From NCBI RefSeq assembly GCF_905147045.1, contig NC_065896.1, positions 6,721,001 through 6,785,000 of the forward strand: 64,000 nt of DNA. Direction: 5' to 3'. The notes below the pieces were generated by a model that had not been told where the DNA came from, made no database searches, and saw only the letters and a program-made list of their open reading frames with translations. The translations under genes were made by a program, and so were the position numbers. The stretch is from Nymphalis io. Its lineage: Eukaryota > Arthropoda > Insecta > Lepidoptera > Nymphalidae. Shown in pieces: positions 12,640 to 24,353 of the stretch (position 1 is its first letter; each line of letters begins with the position of its first letter).

Positions 12640-15600
12640 CGAAATACCACTCATCACGAGATCTCCTAAACTATCCGCCAGATTGACTTTAAGGAGGAAG
12701 CAAATTTTGGTCCCATCGAAGACGACATCGACCTATAGCGACGTGTAACAAATTGTTGGATAGGTATTTTTGAGCTGAACAAAAGTTACTATGGCTCCAA
12801 GTTGTAAATCTTAGTTCGTTCATAGTTATGCTTTATTAAACATGACAGTTTCAGTAATAGCCAACTAATAATTTTTAATAATCGTTTGGTACTAGCTACC
12901 TAGAGTTCGCCAGGCATGAGGGATTTGTAGGACCAGCCTTATTTGTAAATGAGACCATAATAAACGCAGAGAAATAACGCACATAAAAATGTGTGATTTT
13001 TTTATAAACAAAAACTTTACTAAATAATTAAAAGCAACCTAAAATAGCTTATTTTCATATTATTTTATATTTTTATTATATTGTATTTTATATTAGAAAA
13101 GCTACGTATGACTGATGATAACGGTAGAAAGGTAGTTGCTACTACTTTTTTTTAAATATTTTTTACATAGGCGATGTAAGAAATATTAACCATGGCTTAC
13201 ATCGCCGATGTGCCACCAACCTTGGGAACTAAGATGTTATGTACCTTGTGCTTGCAATTACACTGGTTCACTCACCCTTCAAACCGGAACACAACAACAC
13301 CAAGTACTGCTGTTTTGCGGTAGAATTTCGGTAGGTGTGGGGTAAAACATTTTTTTTTTCAGCCTTTTGCCGTCCACTGCTGGACGAAAGCCTCCCCCAT
13401 AGAACGCCATAGAACGCCAACCATCCTGTTTTATCCCAATCAGTTTAACATTAGTCAAAACATTATTTTTGACTAATGTTAAACTGATGTTGGTCCGTTG
13501 ATAGTTATGCATTAATAAACAAGTAATGCATAACTCTCAACGGACTAAGATTTGGAATTTAGCGCTATAGTAACTTTTGTTCAACTTAAAAAAAACCTAT
13601 CTAACGATGTATTGTACTAAGAACGGATTTTACGCAAATCCATTTTTCTTATTATCTATCCGTGTGAAGCAGGGACGATAAATTAGTAAGCTATATATGT
13701 TGTTATTTAACAAAACAGAAAAGGTTCTAAATTTTTGTGTATGTCTAGAAATAATAATAGAGAATAATAATATCTAGAAAAATAATGCTTAGAAATAGAA
13801 AGTATTTTATCGAAGATAACGTTAAGGATTTTTCCTAGTCAATTATCATAATAATAATATCCTGGGACATTATTCACACATGGCCATCTGATACCTAAGC
13901 AGAGCTATAGATACTTCATATACTACTTTTCTTTTGTAAATACATACTTATATAGATAATTACACCCAGAGTCAGGACAAACAGTGTTCATGTATGTTCA
14001 TGCGCACAAATGTCTGTCCTGGGTGGGATTTGAACCCACAACCCTCGGCGTGAAAGGCAAGTCTACCAACCACGCAAACCGAGCCGTATTTTTGTATATT
14101 ATTGGTATTTGTATTGATTGGCATTTGTAAGTCCTATATCTACAAATGTTATAATTGTTCTTTCAAAATGGTAAGAAGATAATTAATCAGAACAATAAAG
14201 TGGTAAAAAATAATTCATATCTATGTTTTATGTTTCTGATAAACTGAAGTGCGCGCAATTTATTATTTCCTCCATATATTTATTTAATAACGTAGGTACT
14301 TCAAGAGAGTGAAAATTTGACGCTCATTTGTCACAATAAAGATGATTTCTTTATTGTAATCTTTTATTATTAATATTCGAGAGATTATACGTATCCATTT
14401 TTATGATTGATAAAGCATATCCAACGTAATTCACCGTAACTGTTATTATCATTTTATTTAGAGTATTTATCACAAAATAGGAAATTTTGCGATTATAATA
14501 ATAGTTTAATGATTTATAATATATTAAAGGGTCTTACAGATTAGATAATAGTAAAGAAACAAAAAAAAATACTTAGCATATAAAGGTAAATAATAATAGC
14601 ATTACAAATGATTAAAAATGCATTCATGCAATGTTTTATTATTATATGATTTAAAAAAATGGACAACAATAACTAGATTTGGCATTTTCTTTAAATAATT
14701 CTATGATATAATTATAAGTCAAAGTTTTATGCAAATACTGAGCACTTCAAAAATTATGTCTATTTTTAACTACTCGTTCTTTTGACAAAAAACACATTAA
14801 TTTCAATGATGTACCTAAAAGTGCAGACGACTGCAGACATGAAATTGGCATACAAAAATGTATTTTGAACTGTCATAAAATAAAAAATAAATAATAAATT
14901 ATAAATAAATAATAAATTACCTTACTTAATGTAAGACAGTAGCTTTTTTAAATCACATTAAAAATCTTCGTGTTATAAATAATATGTACAGTTTTATTTT
15001 TGAAATTACTTCAAAACAAAGTGTGAGTTTTGTGTTCCTTTTATTTTACGCAGGATGTAATAATTTTATCGTATGTTATTAACATAAGTACTTATTTTAT
15101 TGTTAAAAAAGACTAACGAGACACTGAGTTTCAATATATAACATTTGAAAACTGCTAGTAAGAACCTACTGGAATATAGTAGGTATTTTTTTGATTTTAA
15201 ATATTATTTTATTTAGTAAAAATTAAGGTTGTTTTTTAATTTGACATTTTTAATGTGAGAAATAATAAAAGTGCGAGAAATAATTGTACATTATTATGTA
15301 CGATGATGTGATTAATTATATATGCATATGAGGTAATAAAACAATAATATACTTACTCGAACTTCTAAAATTTTGCTCCAAACTGGTGTAACAAAAAAGA
15401 GGATTCCATTGACTGCACCAGGTAAAGTCACAGCCCTGCAAAATTTTAATCTCGTCTATTAATTTTGTCAGCAATGCTTATGTTAGTATTCGCTCATTGA
15501 TGGTTATGCCCATAGACATGGCCTATGGTAAACGAAGAACCGTGCATAAATTCATAGGTTTTCGAAAAATAATGCGCTCGTTATAATCTAATTATATATT

Positions 15601-18600
15601 ATAATATATAGTTAATAAAATCAAATGCTTTATTGTTGATGATGATGATTGATTATAAAAATAAATATATATTGTCAATCTGTGCATACAGTTATAATTT
15701 AAATCGATATTATTCAATAGTAGTAATAATTGTACATATATTTATTTAATAGTATCTTGGTTTGTAAGGGGTCAAAACACAAAACTGGGAAGCGCGATGT
15801 GAAATCGGAACGCAAAGAGCTGCGATGGTGTACGGTTTTTTAAATTACTAAACGATGTCCGTTTTGTTATAATTTTTATTAAAGCTTATAAATATTATTT
15901 AAGTAAAATGGTATTCTTCTTATCTCTTTGAGCACTAAAAAAGAAAATAGCTTAAATGAAATTATTATTTATCACAGATTTAATTCACATTCAACAAAAT
16001 TTAACCTTACCTAATGAGTAGAATGATCATAACAACGTAAGGGAACAGCGCAAGGAAATAAGCTGCCTTGCCGGAACTTTTCACGCCCCGAGCCACAATC
16101 AGAAATATTATGAGCCAGGATATAAAAAGACAAAGTGTCAGATCCCACAATGGTAAACCTGCAATATAATATATACTCTTTAATAACAAGGCTTTTTGAA
16201 TTAAATATTTTATGTGTATACCTTTTCTTGAAGATGTTTAATAGGCACATTATAGTTTGCAATACTTACCAATTCCATCATGTATTCCGTCTGATTGGCG
16301 AAGAACAGTTTGACTGGAATTTTAAATTAGGTACTTTCAGGTAGTGCATAAAAATATAAAATAACATATTCCATATTTTAATAATAATTGATATCAATAA
16401 TTAAAAAAAGCTTAAGTAAAGTTGTTATCATAAGCTTAAATATTTATATAAGTTTTCTAGAATTAGAATATAACTTACGAGAAATACAATTCGGCGCTAC
16501 TAGTGGCATTGCCTTGAATGGAACTTATGTTCACGGATTCTCCTGAAGGCACACAATTTAACCAACTTTGATCACATACTGCCCACGGTAGCGGATCTTG
16601 GAAACTCATCGCCAGGTAATATAAACATAGAGCAATGAGTGACACATAGTACGATACTAAATAAACAGCGCCCAGCGTTTGCACATATCCCGTACCTAAA
16701 CAACAATGTATTAAATTTTTGATATCATCATATTTTTAATTTTATTGTGATAAGAATTTTATATAGGTATGGATATTATTTTATTTAACTAAATAAAAAT
16801 AGGTAGGTTTTAATAATATACATACCCTTCATTGCCGGTGAAAGTGCCCATATTCTCACACAGTTGCTACTACTGAACTGTCCCATTACAGTCTCTAGGT
16901 AGTACATAGGCTTGCCTATGATTATGAGCACTATAACATACGGAATGAGGAAAGCACCACCGCCGTTTTGATAAGCTACGAATGGAAAACGCCATACATT
17001 TCCCAAGCCCACTGATGTGGCAATACATGACATAAGGAATTCAATTTGATTATCCCATTGTGGTCTTTCTTTTGCAGTCCGTTTATCCTATAAAAACATA
17101 TTATAATAAGCTTACTAATAATGTGCTTAAAAAAAAACTCTATTTTACAAATTATGTTTGAACATTATAACTTTGAATTCGCGTGTAATTAGATATATAA
17201 ATAGAAAAATGGCTAAAAATGATATTCACCTTTTTTGGAAACATACGGTATTTTATTTCAGTTGTTTTTTTTTTACAACGTAAAAGCTGGTAACATTTAT
17301 AAAGTATAATAAAAGTCATTTTAATTATTTTTATTAACGAATTGTTGCGACATATTTGCATGTTTTTTATTAAACGTTATTCTGATTTAATCACAACAAC
17401 ATTTGAACCATTCTACTGTCTCTAAATATTGCATATTGGCCCTGAAGTGTTATTTCATTTAAATAGAGAATGGTCATGTTGGTAGTAAGTACTCCAAAAT
17501 GTTCCCAGGGAGTATTGGATCCAAATAAAACATTGTAATTTATATATGATTAAATTTACATATTGTTTTCTGATAGATAAGTACGAAATAATACAATAGA
17601 TAAGATATGCTAAGCCATCTTTAAAGATGCGTGTATATAACAATAACTATAAGAAAATGATATCTGTTGATCATTAAAGTAGAGCAATACAATACAAAAG
17701 AGAAATCGTCTATTTCTATTATATATTGCATGGGCAAACTACAATTTTTTTTGTTTATATTATATCCTGAAGCGAACAGCTTTTGAGGATTTATTATCAC
17801 AGTTGTTGGACAAACCGTTAACCCAAATATATACAAAAGTAATTTATAGGTCTGTATCATGTAATATTCACAGTAACAGCCTGTGAATGTCCCACTGCTG
17901 GGCTAAGGCCTCCTCTCCCTTTTTGAGGAGAAGGATTGGAGCTTATTGCACCACGCTGCTCCAATGCGGCTTGATGGAATACACATGTGGTAGAATTTCA
18001 GTGAAATTAGACACATGCAGGTTTCCTCACGATGTTTTCCTTCACCGTCAAACATGAGATAAATTATAATCACAAATTAAGCACATGAAAATTCAGTGGT
18101 GCTTGCCCGGATTTGAACCCACGATCATCGGTTAAGATTCACACTTTCTTACCACTGACGGGCCGAGATGGCCCGGCTTTTTAATTTTATTATGTGGTTA
18201 TCCAATAATCTTAAAAAAGTATCATAAAATATAAGAAACTATTTTATATCAAAAAGTAATCAGTTCGAAAGTTTTTATTAAAATCTAAATTCTACTAAAT
18301 GTATATTTAATTTCGATCAAGGACGCCATTCTCAATTGAGAAAAACAAGGTGAAACCAAACCTTGAAACCAAAACCTCGGACCTGTGTCTTTTTATTTTA
18401 ATATTTTAAATGCTTATTATTTTAATGCCTTGGCAATTTTCTTTAAACAAATTAAACATAATAATGTTTTAGATGTTTTTCTTGCCTGCATATAGTTTGT
18501 GATAAAATAATGATACACTTTCGTTAAACGTTATACGACAATAATAAACACGTAATAAATATTTACATTTTTATAAATGTAGTATAGATAACTTACATAT

Positions 18601-19446
18601 GCATACCAAAAAGGCTATTTATATGGAATAAAATGAAATAACTACGTAAGAAATAAGAATAAGTAATAGCCCGCATAATATGTCCCATTACTTTTCTCCT
18701 CTTAAGAGGAAGCGTTGTAGCTTATTCCACCAAGTATTTCAATTCGGGTTTCTTTCGCCGCAGAATACGAAATAAGAAAATAAATTAGGGGTTCAGACTT
18801 AAAATCTTAATGTTAACATTGGGCCATCTCCGTTCTTAATTAAAAACGTACTTTTTATATTATGATTGCAGTATAATGTAATCGTATTAACATTATTTAC
18901 AAAGTAATAACATTTACTTTTTATTCTTGGCACCCATAAGCCTTATCAGCTTTTTGGGTGCTGTATATAATATAAATATTATATATAATATATTATATAC
19001 ATATTTCAGTCAGTGTATAATTAATATTGGGCAGATTAAAATCATAAGTTTTATATAAGCATATATTAATCGATATTAACTTACATTTAATGTTTTTATG
19101 TAGTAGAAACCATGAAACCATGTGTCGCGTTGGCAATATTACATTTACTTTAACCTTTTACTTTTTTTTTATAAATAACTTTAGTTAATCAATTTTAGAC
19201 TTAATATAATAACAATAAACTTTCAACATTACTATAAGTATTTTTTTACCACTGACCTTTTTTTGTTCTTGTAAATCTATGTCGTCCATTTTCGCTGAGG
19301 TAAAATTTTCAGGACTTGGATCAAAAGCTGTATTAACACGTTCTTCATTTTTATTTATAGTTGAGTCCTAAAAAATAATGTATTTTACTTAATTTAATTA
19401 TTCAGTAAGGGCAAGTTTAGGACAACATTATTTATATATTTACCAT
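10077..19446 (-). CDS. SLC6 sodium-coupled nutrient amino acid transporter, copy 1
   Basis: The coding exons, in order, are 19444-19446, 19257-19367, 16826-17087, 16479-16695, 16270-16313, 16011-16158, 15357-15435, 12386-12489, 12002-12194, 11138-11314, 10868-10967, 10581-10760, 10319-10413 and 10077-10244. Together they give 626 residues with frame kept across every GT-AG junction. The first coding exon carries only the ATG. TM1 holds the SLC6 signature GLGNVWRFPF (about 65-74), then NGGGAFLIPY and KPMYYLE. TM6 is FFSLSVCSGTLIMFSSYN and TM8 contains AFISYPDAI. About 12 membrane segments and a large glycosylatable loop 2 with two cysteines (CDQSWLNC) are visible, as usual for the family. Insect proteins of this clade take up amino acids with Na+ at the plasma membrane, often in gut. 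The residue before the TM1 helix is QWDNQIEF where the family usually has WGN. It lies in tandem with copy 2 and shares all intron positions. Substrate is not readable from sequence; a glycine-transporter-like name is the alternative. Confidence 0.88.
12588..12636. repeat. (AT)n microsatellite
   Basis: A run of alternating AT, interrupted once by AC, lies in intron 8 of SLC6 copy 1. Confidence 0.9.
13165..13342 (+). repeat. SINE-like repeat family B, partial copy
   Basis: The copy shares GTGCCACCAACCTTGGGAAC, AAACCGGAACACAACAA and CTGCTGTTTTGCGGTAGAAT with the full family B copy at 48618-48903. It lacks the head and the final CTACCACCAGT block. Just downstream (about 13358-13435), TTGCCGTCCACTGCTGGACG begins a fragment of yet another lepidopteran-type repeat. 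Confidence 0.75.
13439..13545. repeat. Two adjacent hairpins
   Basis: The first hairpin has 22-base perfect arms (13439-13460 and 13467-13488) around a 6-base loop. The second has 22-base arms (13493-13514 and 13524-13545) with one mismatch around a 9-base loop. The two sit four bases apart. They could be the ends of foldback or MITE-like elements inserted into one another. Confidence 0.8.
13843..14088 (-). repeat. tRNA-derived SINE family C
   Basis: On the minus strand the element starts with a tRNA-like head (CGGTTTGCGTGGTTGGTAGA) and a B box GGGTTCAAATCCC. It then passes through GACAGACATTTGTGCG and ends near CCAGGATATTATTATTAT. The same order is seen on the plus strand at 39194-39450. 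This copy lies in intron 8 of SLC6 copy 1. Confidence 0.75.
17875..18178 (-). repeat. tRNA-derived SINE family A
   Basis: On the minus strand the copy reads GCCGGGCCATCTCGGCCCGT-like head sequence, a B box GGGTTCAAATCC, CACTGAATTTTCATGTGCTT, a middle with GAAAACATCGTGAGGAAACC, and a tail CCCAGCAGTGGGACATTCAC. Copies at 25744-26043 and 29939-30234 are close relatives. It lies in intron 2 of SLC6 copy 1. Confidence 0.85.
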
Positions 19447-20687
19447 AACAACTAGAATTGACTACGCACTGCTCGGCGCACTATGAGAAAAAGCTTAGGT
19501 TTATTTTCTGCGTATTTATTCATAACCAATAATAATAAAACGGAAGATAAAAAATATATCAAAAGATTAATTTCTTGATATAAAGATACGCCGTGTTTCT
19601 TTTGCGACGGCAGCATGAAAAGTTTTAATCAAGTTTCCTAGATAGAGAAAAAGATTTAATTGTTATTCGATGTTCGAACTTGTAAAGAAGTACAAAATCA
19701 GGCTCAATACAATAACAGAGGAATAGTTTATAAACAAATAAATCTTATTTAAAAAAAAATGTTCGTAGCTAAACTTCAGAGCGACAATTTTGTTATCATC
19801 ACCCAAAAGTGTACTTGTATGTAAATTAAGAATACCATTAGTAGGTATTCTTAAATTCCCATAATAGATATATACAATTATGTTCTCTGGAAGATTTCTT
19901 GGACAGATGTTTGGAAGGACTGTTATGTGTTTAATAGGCAGCCTAATGATAATGATTATTTATATTTGACAGTATTTGATAAAAAAATTCGAGCTTTATT
20001 TTTATAAAATTGTTTGATTAGTATTTAATATTTATTAATTAGCGTGTCATGTAAATTAGGGCATTATTTAAGTAAATAATTAGGTAGATAAATAGATATA
20101 AACTGCAATAGATTAGGATTCCAAGATAATATTAACATTTTTGACCGCCTTTTAAATAAATGTTGGGTAATTACGGAATACATGCGATGTTAGAATATAA
20201 TATTAAAAACAAATGTTTTTTTTAAATATATTTATAAGTAAATAATTTAAAATGGACTACCTCTTACTAATACGAGCTAATCTTCGTATTCACTGACCTG
20301 ATACTGACATTTAAAAATCAATAAATGACAAACCATGCGAGATGTGTTTTTACCAAAAAAATATCCGAAATGTCAACGCCGAAATAGATACGGCTTAATT
20401 CTGTTATTACTTTGGCCTAAAATCTATGACTACATTAAAGCTAAACCTACTATTTGCTAAGAGCAACTGCCAATCCGGCATAACCGGAAATATGCGTTTT
20501 CTATAAAGGATTGTGAATCAGATAATTTTCAGTGACTTTTAAAAAATGCGTCTATCAGTGTATTGCGTCATCAGGACTAAGCCATTAAACTGATTTTTAT
20601 AAAATTTGACATTGAGGTAGCTTGGGCCCGGGATAAGGTCAAAGCACACTAGATACTTTAGAATACGAAGCTGTGTTTTATGCATTG
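19447..20687. other. Upstream region of SLC6 copy 1
   Basis: This region precedes the ATG of SLC6 copy 1 (19446-19444) and should contain its 5' UTR and promoter. I cannot place a transcription start with confidence. No repeat or coding sequence is recognised. Confidence 0.4.
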
Positions 20688-21448
20688 TCACATTACATCT
20701 TTATTGGAACAAATCACTTGGTATTGAACCAAACTGAACAACGTAAGCAAATTGTATATTAAAACGCCCGCCAACGCCATAACTAATAAAATAACACTAA
20801 GTAGAGTTTCTTTCGACGGTTCTTTTCCGATCTGAGTATTTTCCTTCCGAACCGATGGTGGTTTTTTCTTTGTCTGTCCCTAAATAAGTGTACATAATGC
20901 TTCTATATTAAATAAACAAATTAGAATTATACAGCCTTGTACATCTGTTTGGTAGTATTCCGGTTTAATGATGATCGAGCTCGAGTAATAATAGGTATGG
21001 TATTCCGTAGTATTCTGTGCATTGATGTAAGAAGTGGGTCATGACCGTCAATATCTATGGGTGAAGAAGACTTTATTACTATTATGTGTCTCATTTGTAT
21101 TATCATATGCATATGTCAAAAATAAATAATAAAATGGATAATAAGTATTAATCTTAAATTTTAATATAAAACGTTTTACTTTAAAAAATTTAAACGAATT
21201 TTGAATGTTACTTCAAAAATCTAAACATTTACGCGATTAAAACAAAACCGTTGTGCCTTTAGATTTTTATTTTAAGTGCACTGTGATTGTTGACGACGAC
21301 AACAAAAAAAAAAACGATCCTACTTATGTTTGTTCAAAAACCGATGAATGCTTCTCTGATCTCCGTTCTTTAGTTTACCTTTGTAGTTACCATTACCACA
21401 GGCTATTGTGATTGTATGTAGCTTATGAAAAATGAATTGCAATTTCAT
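20688..21448 (-). CDS. Candidate small single-pass membrane protein, three exons
   Basis: The proposed exons are 21379-21448, 20933-21054 and 20688-20879, giving 127 residues and a TGA stop. The last exon is the best supported: after the acceptor TTATTTAG, 63 codons stay open and encode a basic stretch (GQTKKKPPSVRKENTQIGKE) followed by a clear membrane helix, about residues 89-112 (SVILLVMALAGVLIYNLL). The middle exon follows a pyrimidine-rich acceptor (TTCTTCACCCATAG), and the first has a good donor (AAAG/GTAAAC) and starts MKLQFIFHKL. Phases agree at both junctions, but the donor after GCT (GTATAA) is weak. A TATA box lies about 50 bases before the ATG. I do not recognise the family. It sits in the spacer between the two SLC6 genes, on the same strand. 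Chance open frames remain possible. Confidence 0.35.
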
Positions 21449-21498
21449 GAGTCTAATGCCGGCAAGCTAAGATCCAACGCTCAGCAATTCACGTTCGT

Positions 21499-21505
21499 TT
21501 ATATA
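21499..21505 (-). promoter_or_regulatory. Possible TATA box
   Basis: TATATAA on the minus strand stands about 50 bases upstream of the candidate ATG at 21448. The spacing would suit transcription starting near 21475. In AT-rich DNA such a motif is weak evidence alone. Confidence 0.3.
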
Positions 21506-21607
21506 ATAGGCAATTGCCCATTGGAAGTGGACAGTACCTCGATTTCCATTTTTTGCATTGGAGCCCGAGAAACTAAAGGCACTTGTACAAGCGTGTATGT
21601 AAAAGAG

Positions 21608-21642
21608 AAACACCATCTTATTATCATAATAAGATGGTGTTT
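21608..21642. repeat. Perfect 35-base palindrome
   Basis: Two 17-base arms (21608-21624 and 21626-21642) are exact reverse complements around a single base. Symmetry continues outward with a mismatch through AAAG/CTTT. It interrupts a 90-codon plus-strand open frame (21425-21697) that I do not regard as a gene. Confidence 0.85.
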
Positions 21643-22289
21643 TTCTTTCGTTTGTGTGTGTTATCTAATAAAAATTTATAACTATTTACATAAATGAAAT
21701 GTTTAAAAGTGTACCGAAAGAAAGCCAATATGGTCGTTTAAATATTATTTCTCAGTGTCCTTTTAATTCGTCTGTGTCATGATTAAAATGTCTTATCGTT
21801 ATAGAATTAGATGAATGATTTTTTTAATATTTACTTTTAATCAAATTGAATCGTTAATATAGTTAATTATATTTGATGTAATGATAAATATTTTAAATAG
21901 TCATTCTGAAGAAATATCTGATTATAATAATTAAGATTACCTACTAAGTTTGTAGACGATAATTATATTATTTGTGTGTTGATAATAATTATAGTGTATA
22001 TTTCCTTTCTATTCTTCGTCTATGTTTTTTTTAAATAATATTAATAGTATTTTCCTACCTTGTTTTAATGGTTACTAATTTTGATCTGTAATTGTTATGA
22101 TATACAATATTAAATTTCATTTATAAACATTATATTAAGTAATAACTTAAATTCTAGAAACGCACAAATTATTAATAATTGCCCTATGATATTATACATG
22201 TAAAATGAAGCAGACATGATACTAGCACGTGCAATCTGAAGACTCAAAAATATCCCATCAAATAGTGTTTTTTTTCACGCATTAGAAAC

Positions 22290-22745
22290 CATCAGACAGG
22301 TACCCGGCTCCTTTTTTTGTGGGATTCTTGTACACTAAAACCACTGCGTTGGTTGTCCTCGCCATGGATCGGAGAAGCTTCGGGATTGTACCGATATTAC
22401 GCATCCGCGGCCGCTCGCGTGCTGTGCTCCGCTCGTGGCTGGTGAAGCTTTTCACAGGGAGCGAGAGTGAGCTCACCCCCTGCACTCCTGGCTAGTGCCT
22501 ACGAGGCTTTCCCGACTGCTGTCCTCCTCAGAGCCACGTGAGGCCCCCACTCTAAGCATCCACGGCCCAGGTTTAAACGTCAAACTTCCTCCCTCGGTCC
22601 CTCGAGAGACACCCGCTACCTTCTCGATCCGGCCCTCGAACTGCTCTCGAAGCCCCAGCGACCGTTCTGGGTGAGGCCCAGGTGTTTCATATACCTGGCC
22701 ACATGAACGTTTGAGTCACGTCAAACCTTTTTCGAAGGAAGGCGA
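22290..22745. repeat. GC-rich repeat fragment of unknown class
   Basis: About 450 bases are markedly richer in G and C than the surrounding DNA, with sharp borders. The text (for example CATCCGCGGCCGCTCGCGTG, GAGAGTGAGCTCACCCCCTG) looks like a piece of a non-LTR retrotransposon. No reverse transcriptase motif is visible and the open frames are short, so the class stays open. A frame of 67 codons on the minus strand is not convincing. Confidence 0.4.
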
Positions 22746-22877
22746 CGAGCGTGATTAGTAAGTAAAAAATGATGCTAAAATAAATAAAACACAAGGCATT
22801 GTTAGGAATATGTCAAGTGTATAATTGAAGAAACAAAGAAGAATAAAGACATATAACAACAACAATACAGATATCTC

Positions 22878-23269
22878 TAGTGGCGTAGCTATCGTAGGGC
22901 CAGGTGGTGCAGTGCACCAGGGCCCCGGATCTCAGAGGACCCTCTAACCTCAGCTTTGAAAAGAGAGGAGCATAAAAAAAAAGAAATCTTGTGTGGACGG
23001 GGAATTCTGTTAAAATAGTTTTTTTTTCCTTTAATTGATCTCATCTGTATAATAAATATTCTTATAATAAACACATAGAGATTCTACCCCTCATAGAGGT
23101 GACGTATGGAGTTAGCTTACTAGGGATAAGTTGAACTCACTTTTTCTTATTCTTGTTCCTATCTATAATTTTGAAGGCCAATATAAGTTCAAGCTACACG
23201 GAAAGAGGGGATGAGGGCCCTATTCTTTCCTTATGCGCCGGTGCCCTTGTCCACCTAGCTACGCCACTG
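22878..23269. mobile_element. hAT-type MITE with 8-bp target duplication
   Basis: The 392-bp element ends in inverted repeats: AGTGGCGTAGCTA at the left (from 22879) and TAGCTACGCCACT at the right (to 23268). It is flanked by the exact 8-base duplication GATATCTC (22870-22877 and 23270-23277). An 8-bp duplication with (C/T)AGTGGCGTAGC termini fits non-autonomous hAT elements. There is no transposase. Intact flanks suggest a fairly recent insertion. Confidence 0.85.
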
Positions 23270-23277
23270 GATATCTC

Positions 23278-24353
23278 ATAATTCAATTTATAGTGCAGAT
23301 GCGATATAGTAGGTAAAAAAGAGGAAATAGATACAAAATAAATTGAAAACATATTTATATTTTACATATTATTTTTATTTTCATGTCCATAATGATTTAT
23401 TTTTGTGTATAATATCTTCCCCCATACGTGATACCATCTACGTAGTTTTCATATTAAGTACTATGTTTGTATATAAATAAGTGTCTATTTCTTTGAGTGT
23501 ACTGTGTGTACCAAAAGTGCACTGACTGGTTGATCTGCGTAATACGCATAAATGTCAAATACTAGATATCTTCTTTTTTCGTACACGTTCAAATACGCCA
23601 TATCTTTTACAGCTTTACACGCCACGCCAGTGTAGTGAAATGTAACTTACATTTAATATAAAACAAGCGTAATTGCGCTGACTCGAAATTTTTTTACGTT
23701 AGTTTTGTTAGGGTATATGTTATTATACATTATATCTAGATTTATTTAAGTCATTTAAATCATTAATGTTGGGTCAATATGTAATGTATAGAGAAACAGA
23801 CATACAAAATAACAAATACAATACAAAAGTATGGACAGATAAAGAAAATTCAAACGAATATGATAAATAAAAATGTGTCAGCATGAAAGATAATTTCAAA
23901 ACGTTAAAGCAGCTTAATTATTGTATTATACGAGATTAATGATAACCAAGGACGTGAGAATATTTACATAATGTCATAATTATGTGACTCGTTACTTTCT
24001 TAATATATTTACTCCATACGCCAACGATTTCACTAATGTTTTACTTTAAAGGATACTCCGGGAAAATTAGAGCAGGATTATATACATTATATGTTTACTA
24101 TGCAAATAGTCTCATTTTGGTGTATTAAATATTGTTCCTATTATATTTGTATTTTACTATACCAAAATGACTATCGAACAGTTGAGTTTCTTGATGCTTG
24201 GATAGAATTAAAAACCGGTTAAAGTTTGATTTACCTACTAGAATTAATATATTATAGTATTTGTAACGGGGTCATTATTCAAAAAGAATTATTTTAAATA
24301 TTGCGTTTGACAGTCATTCATTTCTAAGCATATATATTTCACTTTTGAATGCA
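23278..24353. other. Intergenic AT-rich sequence, nothing recognised
   Basis: I see no coding sequence or recognisable repeat between the hAT-type MITE and the small plus-strand candidate gene. Confidence 0.4.

Larger units (their letters stand above)
12753..13606. repeat. Pair of ~90 bp inverted repeats inside an SLC6 intron
   Basis: The segment 12753-12841 read in reverse complement matches 13524-13606 with modest divergence. Shared blocks include TAGTAACTTTTGTTCA, ACTAAGATTT and ACCTATC. The two arms are about 680 bases apart, and other repeat pieces (a family B SINE and the block at 13345-13435) lie between them. The whole looks like a nested insertion or the ends of a decayed foldback element. 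Confidence 0.6.

Noticed and set aside
22282..22485. 67-codon minus-strand frame in the GC-rich island
   Set aside because: GC-rich DNA gives chance open frames, and no motif was seen.
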